Both the position numbers and the translations under genes were made by a program. From Syngnathus acus (Eukaryota; Chordata; Actinopteri; Syngnathiformes; Syngnathidae): 64,000 nucleotides of DNA. The DNA lies in NCBI RefSeq assembly GCF_901709675.1, contig NC_051088.1, positions 13,743,693 through 13,807,692 on the forward strand, given 5' to 3'. A model generated the notes under the pieces. That model ran no database searches, was not told the origin of the DNA, and saw nothing but the letters and a program-made list of their open reading frames with translations. Shown here in pieces: positions 60,238 to 64,000 of this stretch (its first letter is position 1; each line of letters starts with the position of its first letter).

Positions 60238-61244
60238 TTACAAGGCTTGCGTCTTGAGCTCGATGGGTTCCCCGCGGGTGTCCTGCTGGGTCTCCCTCTC
60301 CGGGGGTCGACTGCCCTTCAACGTGGCCAGGCGCTCGGAGAGACCCCTCATACGTGGAAACAGGATGAAATCGTACAGGAGGGCTCCCATGGCACCGCCA
60401 ATTATGGGTCCCACCCAGTAGACCTGCAATAACATGCATGTTTTAGAACGCACTGTGAACAACGGCAAATGAGGAGGCAGAGATGTTACCCAGTGGTTGA
60501 CAAAGTTTCTCAACAGGACCGCCGGAGCGAAGGACCTGGCGGGGTTCATGCCGGCGCCTGTGTAGTACATCTGAAACACAAAGCACCCCAGCGGTCACAC
60601 TCGCACGAGCTCCTCGTGTCCGCGTTTTTGCACATCTCACCCCCATGAGATGTCCAATGGTGATGGAGAAGCCGATGGATAGAGCGGCAGAACCCAGGCG
60701 ACCGTTTCTCCTCTCATCGGTCACAGCGAAGATGCACACCACAAGCTGCAGGGTGAGGAACACCTCCACGGTGGTGGCCATTCCCAGACTGATGCCAGGT
60801 TGCAGCTGCGGACACGTGGATTTTTTTTCTGTTAATCTACCCGCCCTTCAAATGCAATTAGTCGACTCCTCGGTGGCTTCTTACCGTGTTCATTGCCAGG
60901 TTGCCCCTCATGTTGCCAGGCGTGACCCCGTACAGCACGGCAGCGCCGGCCACGGCGCCGAGGCACTGGGCGATAATGTAGAAAAAAGCACGGAAAAGGG
61001 ACAGCTGGGCCCCAACCAGGTAGGCGAAGGTCACAGCCGGGTTAATGTGACCGCCGCTGATGTGGCCGATGGACTGGATGAGGGTGGCGGCCGCCAAACC
61101 GAAGCACAAGGCCACATGTAGAATGTGATGAGGCCCGGTGGTCCAGCGCAGGGCGGCGCCCAGACCAAAAAATACAAAGAACATGGTCCCGAAGAACTCT
61201 GCAAAAACCGCCCGCCAAAAACTCATGGACCGGAACTCCCACAT
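60238..61244 (-). CDS. mip: Major intrinsic protein of lens, aquaporin 0, four exons
   Basis: Lens fibre membrane water channel and junction protein. Exons on the - strand: 61244-60885, 60805-60641, 60570-60490 and 60423-60238. These are 120+55+27+61 codons, giving 263 residues and the same exon sizes I recall for human MIP, each with GT-AG borders. Starts [21 protein letters not shown] motifs are [10 protein letters not shown] (Asn68) and [10 protein letters not shown] (Asn184). Selectivity residues Phe48, His172, Ala181 and Arg187, and His40 and His66, are present. The calmodulin-binding helix [15 protein letters not shown] and tail [10 protein letters not shown] identify AQP0 over AQP1/2/4/5. 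Notable differences from human: Phe23, Thr149, Ala235, Glu246, Lys259. Teleosts can have two copies (mipa, mipb); I cannot tell which this is. Confidence 0.96.
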
Positions 61245-61575
61245 GGTTGCTCTTTAGCAGTAGAAGACAACTCTTGGGCAGCAATCAAATAAAGGTTCAA
61301 CTTTTTCAGTCCTCTGAAAGTCAGCTGTGACCAGAATTGAGAAAATCCACCGACGGGATCTTCACCAAGCGGTGTGACCTTGCTGTGCTCGTTTGCCACC
61401 TGTGTCCACCTGTTTCAAAGGCATAGGTGTCAGTGGAGTGGGAGTGCGGGTCAACAAATCTCAGGTAGGATCAGGAGACGGTGGGCATCAACTCCAGAGA
61501 GATTGGGAGATCGACCGGTACGGTGTCCGGTAAACCTTTAGCCTCTCTGACAGAGCGGAGAGGGCCAGACAGGGG

Positions 61576-61582
61576 CTTTATA
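61576..61582 (-). promoter_or_regulatory. mip: TATA box, candidate mip promoter
   Basis: TATAAAG on the - strand, followed by GCCCCTGTCTGGCCC, lies about 332 bp upstream of the mip ATG. It implies a 5' UTR near 300 nt, longer than I would expect for a mip mRNA, unless a UTR intron or a nearer start is used. Confidence 0.35.
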
Positions 61583-62599
61583 ATACACCCTCCGGGGGCC
61601 CCAACAAATGACGCCATAATCCCCCCTGTAGGGCTGAGGGAGGGAGGGGAGAGGCATCCATAGACATCCCAAATCAAACAAATGTAACCTTTCAGCTGCC
61701 CGCCACCACCTTTGCACGACACTCAAAAGAGGCCTGTTGAAAGCGGTCGAACGAAAACCTTCTCTGAAATCAGCGGCAAGGCACAACCAAAAGTGCTTTT
61801 TTTTCATCCAAAGAAGGATGAACTTGAGTGCAGAGCAGCTGGAGCCCAGAGGTGGAAGGTGTCTCTTGGGGTGGGGGGGGGGGGGGGCATAGGTCAATCT
61901 GTTGACATATCATAACTGTGACACAAACGCTGACGGACACACACATACACGCACGCGCACACATAATACAGTTGAGGCCCCGGACGGAAGAGCCCAAAGC
62001 CAACAGCGGGGAAGTGACCCATAAAGCGAAAGGCCTGACCCCGTGAAAGCATTGTGTGGAGCACGCGTGAGGGCTACGGACGCTCACGGGCAAGACACAA
62101 ACATAAAGCCAATTCTTGCATTTGCCTGGTTCCACACTAAGCTTCAAACATACTACACACATATATTCAAGGTGATGACTCAGTTTTGGGAATGGCAAAC
62201 CAACAAAGTGACTCTGAAGAGCAAAGTGTTTGGAAGTCATGAAAAAATGTGACTCTTGTTGTCAAACATAGATTATTCGCAAAACGGTGAATAGCAGAGC
62301 CGTGAAGGTTCTATGGGCGAGTCAGAGGTGGAGTGGGGATGCAGAGGGTGCACAGTGGGGTTACTGAGCAGTCCAGAGCCCTCTTTCTGCCCAAGGGAGG
62401 TGGGAGGGGAGCGTGAATGCAGATTGCTGAGCTTGCCTTTACGTGTTGGAAAGAAGACACACAATGTAAAATGCTGGCAGCGACGCCGTGGTTACGGCTT
62501 TTGTGCACATTCTGGCGCTGTGTAGATTAGATTACTGTAGATCAAACTTGTTTTGCGGGCTCGACTCATCGGGACATGGCCCGGCTTTTACAACCAGCA

Positions 62600-62720
62600 A
62601 TAATATCTCGAAAGTCTACTCAACTTTAATTATAGAAGACTTTCAAAACAACTATAAGTTGCATACAAAGTGCTTTACAGAAAGTAAAAATCGGACGAAA
62701 AAACAAACATAATAAAAGAC
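62600..62720. repeat. Retroelement 3'-end repeat, copy 2
   Basis: CTCAACTTTAATTATAGAAG, then AAAACAACTATAAGTTGCAT and ACAAAGTGCTTTACAGAAAG. Same family as 11235-11455. Confidence 0.5.
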
Positions 62721-63393
62721 AAACAATTCTGACTGACAATTAACAATACATGCAAAATAAACTGTATTTATAGGAAAAGGAAAAAAACACAACACTAACA
62801 TGGTGAGCAAAAAAAGACAATTTCACAAATACTGTATAGCCAATTCTCACTCATGATGTAAAATGTAACGTAAATGTAATGTAAAGACGACTATCAAGTT
62901 TCAATGTTGAACTCAGTGGACACCTGTTTGAATATGAAATTTGATACACACATGAAACCTGTTTGAAACTGTTTGCTTACAAAATGTAGTCACTCAGACA
63001 AATATATTCACAGCGCCCCGTATTTCTGGTACACATGCCCAAACACACAAAATAGTGTCAATTTCCAATAACAAAGTAGATTGCCACTTAATATGACCCC
63101 CCCACCACGCATGTAGTCATTAATGCGCTAAAATTTGTTTGATTGTGGACAAAAGGGCTGGCAGAAGAAACAAATACTAATAGGCGGAATCTAAGAGTTG
63201 TTTAGCATTTCAAAGCCTTCCTGGCCTCAGGATGCAACAGAACAACAACAAGCGTGGGGTTGTTTGCGGGAAGGCTTTGATGAGCCTTCATTGTGTCGTC
63301 TAATGATTTGCAAATGTGACAGCGTGGTCTCGCTCGATGCAAAAATGAGACATCACATTCAGATGTGATCGCACTGATTTGCATGTTCACACT

Positions 63394-63606
63394 TCAGTTG
63401 TCTTGTTTGTGGGCCTGTTTGGCTCTGGCAGCATTCTGAGTGACGGTAGACAGGGACGAGCCAGTCATGCTGGTCGTCTCCACGATTTCAATGTCTTTGC
63501 ACATCAGACACGCAACCAGCTTCTGGCGAGAGGCGCTTTGTGCAAAGAGGAATTCATGGGACACACCGGCCAGTACTGCTCCGATGACCGGTCCGATCCA
63601 ATACAC
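63394..63606 (-). CDS. Last exon of a second classical aquaporin (partial gene)
   Basis: On the - strand an acceptor CACCTGCAG precedes VYWIGPVIGAVLAG, the start of the final exon in classical vertebrate aquaporins (compare [10 protein letters not shown] in mip just downstream). It runs 70 codons to a stop at 63394. VYWIGPVIGAVLAG is the sixth membrane helix. The cytoplasmic tail has SASRQKLVACLMCKDIEIVE and a Ser/Thr-rich end. GAVLAG recalls AQP4. The tail does not match AQP1, 2, 4 or 5, so an AQP4-related or fish-specific class is possible. The NPA-bearing exons lie beyond 64000. It is tandem with mip, same strand, about 2.1 kb away. Confidence 0.8.
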   Translation of the reverse strand: MYWIGPVIGAVLAGVSHEFLFAQSASRQKLVACLMCKDIEIVETTSMTGSSLSTVTQNAARAKQAHKQDN

Positions 63607-64000
63607 CTGCAGGTGGATGGAAATGGATACCAGACACTCTATTAGGTACACCAAAAAAGCATAAAAAAATATAATCGCTCTGATTTGATTGACCATGCAA
63701 GAGAGATATTATTTGATGAATATGATTTAATTGTGGATCATTGCAGACTTTTTAAAACCTCCCCCATTAAAAATCAAATGATCCATGAACAAAGCGTTCC
63801 ATGGAGTAAAACGATTCTGACAGAATATTTAAAGGAGCTGTATCATGCTATTTTAAGCTTTCTGTGGATCTATAAATACAATTACCCATGGCGATCTAAT
63901 TTCTTATGGAATTCATAGGGTGACCAGACTTGGGTTTCTGAAAAAGAGGACACCTTTTTTTAGGAGGGGGGGGCACTATTTTTATTTATTTATTTATTTT
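63607..64000. other. Partial intron of the second aquaporin gene
   Basis: No NPA-type exon found in this last 394 bp. It carries a lone ATTAGGTACACC motif at about 63641, like the module in the 356-bp satellite, a 77-codon open frame without recognisable homology, and (TTTA)n at the edge. Confidence 0.55.

Larger units (their letters stand above)
61245..63393. other. Spacer between mip and the next aquaporin gene
   Basis: Holds the mip promoter side, a G15 run at 61873-61887, a retroelement 3'-end fragment near 62600-62720 and otherwise unique sequence. It should include the 3' UTR of the upstream-lying aquaporin gene on the - strand. No coding exon recognised. Confidence 0.5.

Noticed and set aside
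61471-61722. 83-codon - strand frame upstream of mip
   Set aside because: Overlaps the putative mip promoter and 5' UTR; no homology.
63685-63918. 77-codon frame at the window edge
   Set aside because: No aquaporin NPA motif and no recognised family; probably intronic or repeat DNA.

Overview
The window looks like teleost fish nuclear DNA. Genes are split by GT-AG introns, many of them 70-130 bp long. The proteins are vertebrate orthologues, and the intergenic DNA is full of CA/GT microsatellites, hAT-type MITEs and LINE/SINE 3' tails typical of ray-finned fish. I cannot name the species; a percomorph is a guess. There is no sign of bacterial, viral or CRISPR content.

Layout. 1-9260: upstream non-coding DNA with repeats. 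About 9260-10470: a CpG-rich promoter region with a YY1-type AAGATGGCGG start-site motif and a non-coding first exon (donor at 9603/9604). 9604-32903: a 23 kb first intron, or several introns with unseen UTR exons. 32904-43242: ncoa3 (SRC-3/AIB1) on the + strand. I could assemble 21 coding exons from splice sites and phase, giving 1504 residues. The last exon codes only Lys-Tyr-Cys-stop. 43243 to about 46500: its 3' region. 46901-54573: an RBM38/RBM24-family RNA-binding protein gene, + strand, four exons, 234 residues. 55350-60200: a repeat-dense block with two oppositely oriented telomere-like arrays, a 356-bp tandem repeat carrying a fold-back MITE, and two tRNA-like sequences. 60238-61244: mip (aquaporin 0), - strand, four exons, 263 residues. 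63394-63606: the last exon of a second classical aquaporin, - strand, whose other exons lie beyond the window.

Biology. NCOA3 is a nuclear p160 coactivator. It has a bHLH-PAS N-terminus, three LxxLL receptor boxes, a CBP/p300-binding segment and a Met/Gln-rich C-terminus. RBM38-type proteins bind GU-rich RNA and control mRNA stability and splicing. MIP is the lens water channel and adhesion protein. The three loci share no obvious pathway and appear to be ordinary vertebrate synteny. NCOA3 and RBM38 both lie on human 20q, which supports the rbm38 assignment.

Most unusual points: a (CA)n and a (GT)n array of almost equal length (78 and 77 nt) in one intron of the GU-binding protein gene; an aquaporin 0 lacking both pore tyrosines, the Ser235 site and the two C-terminal Asn cleavage sites; three short frame-preserving, stop-free introns in ncoa3; and facing telomeric arrays around a young-looking satellite.
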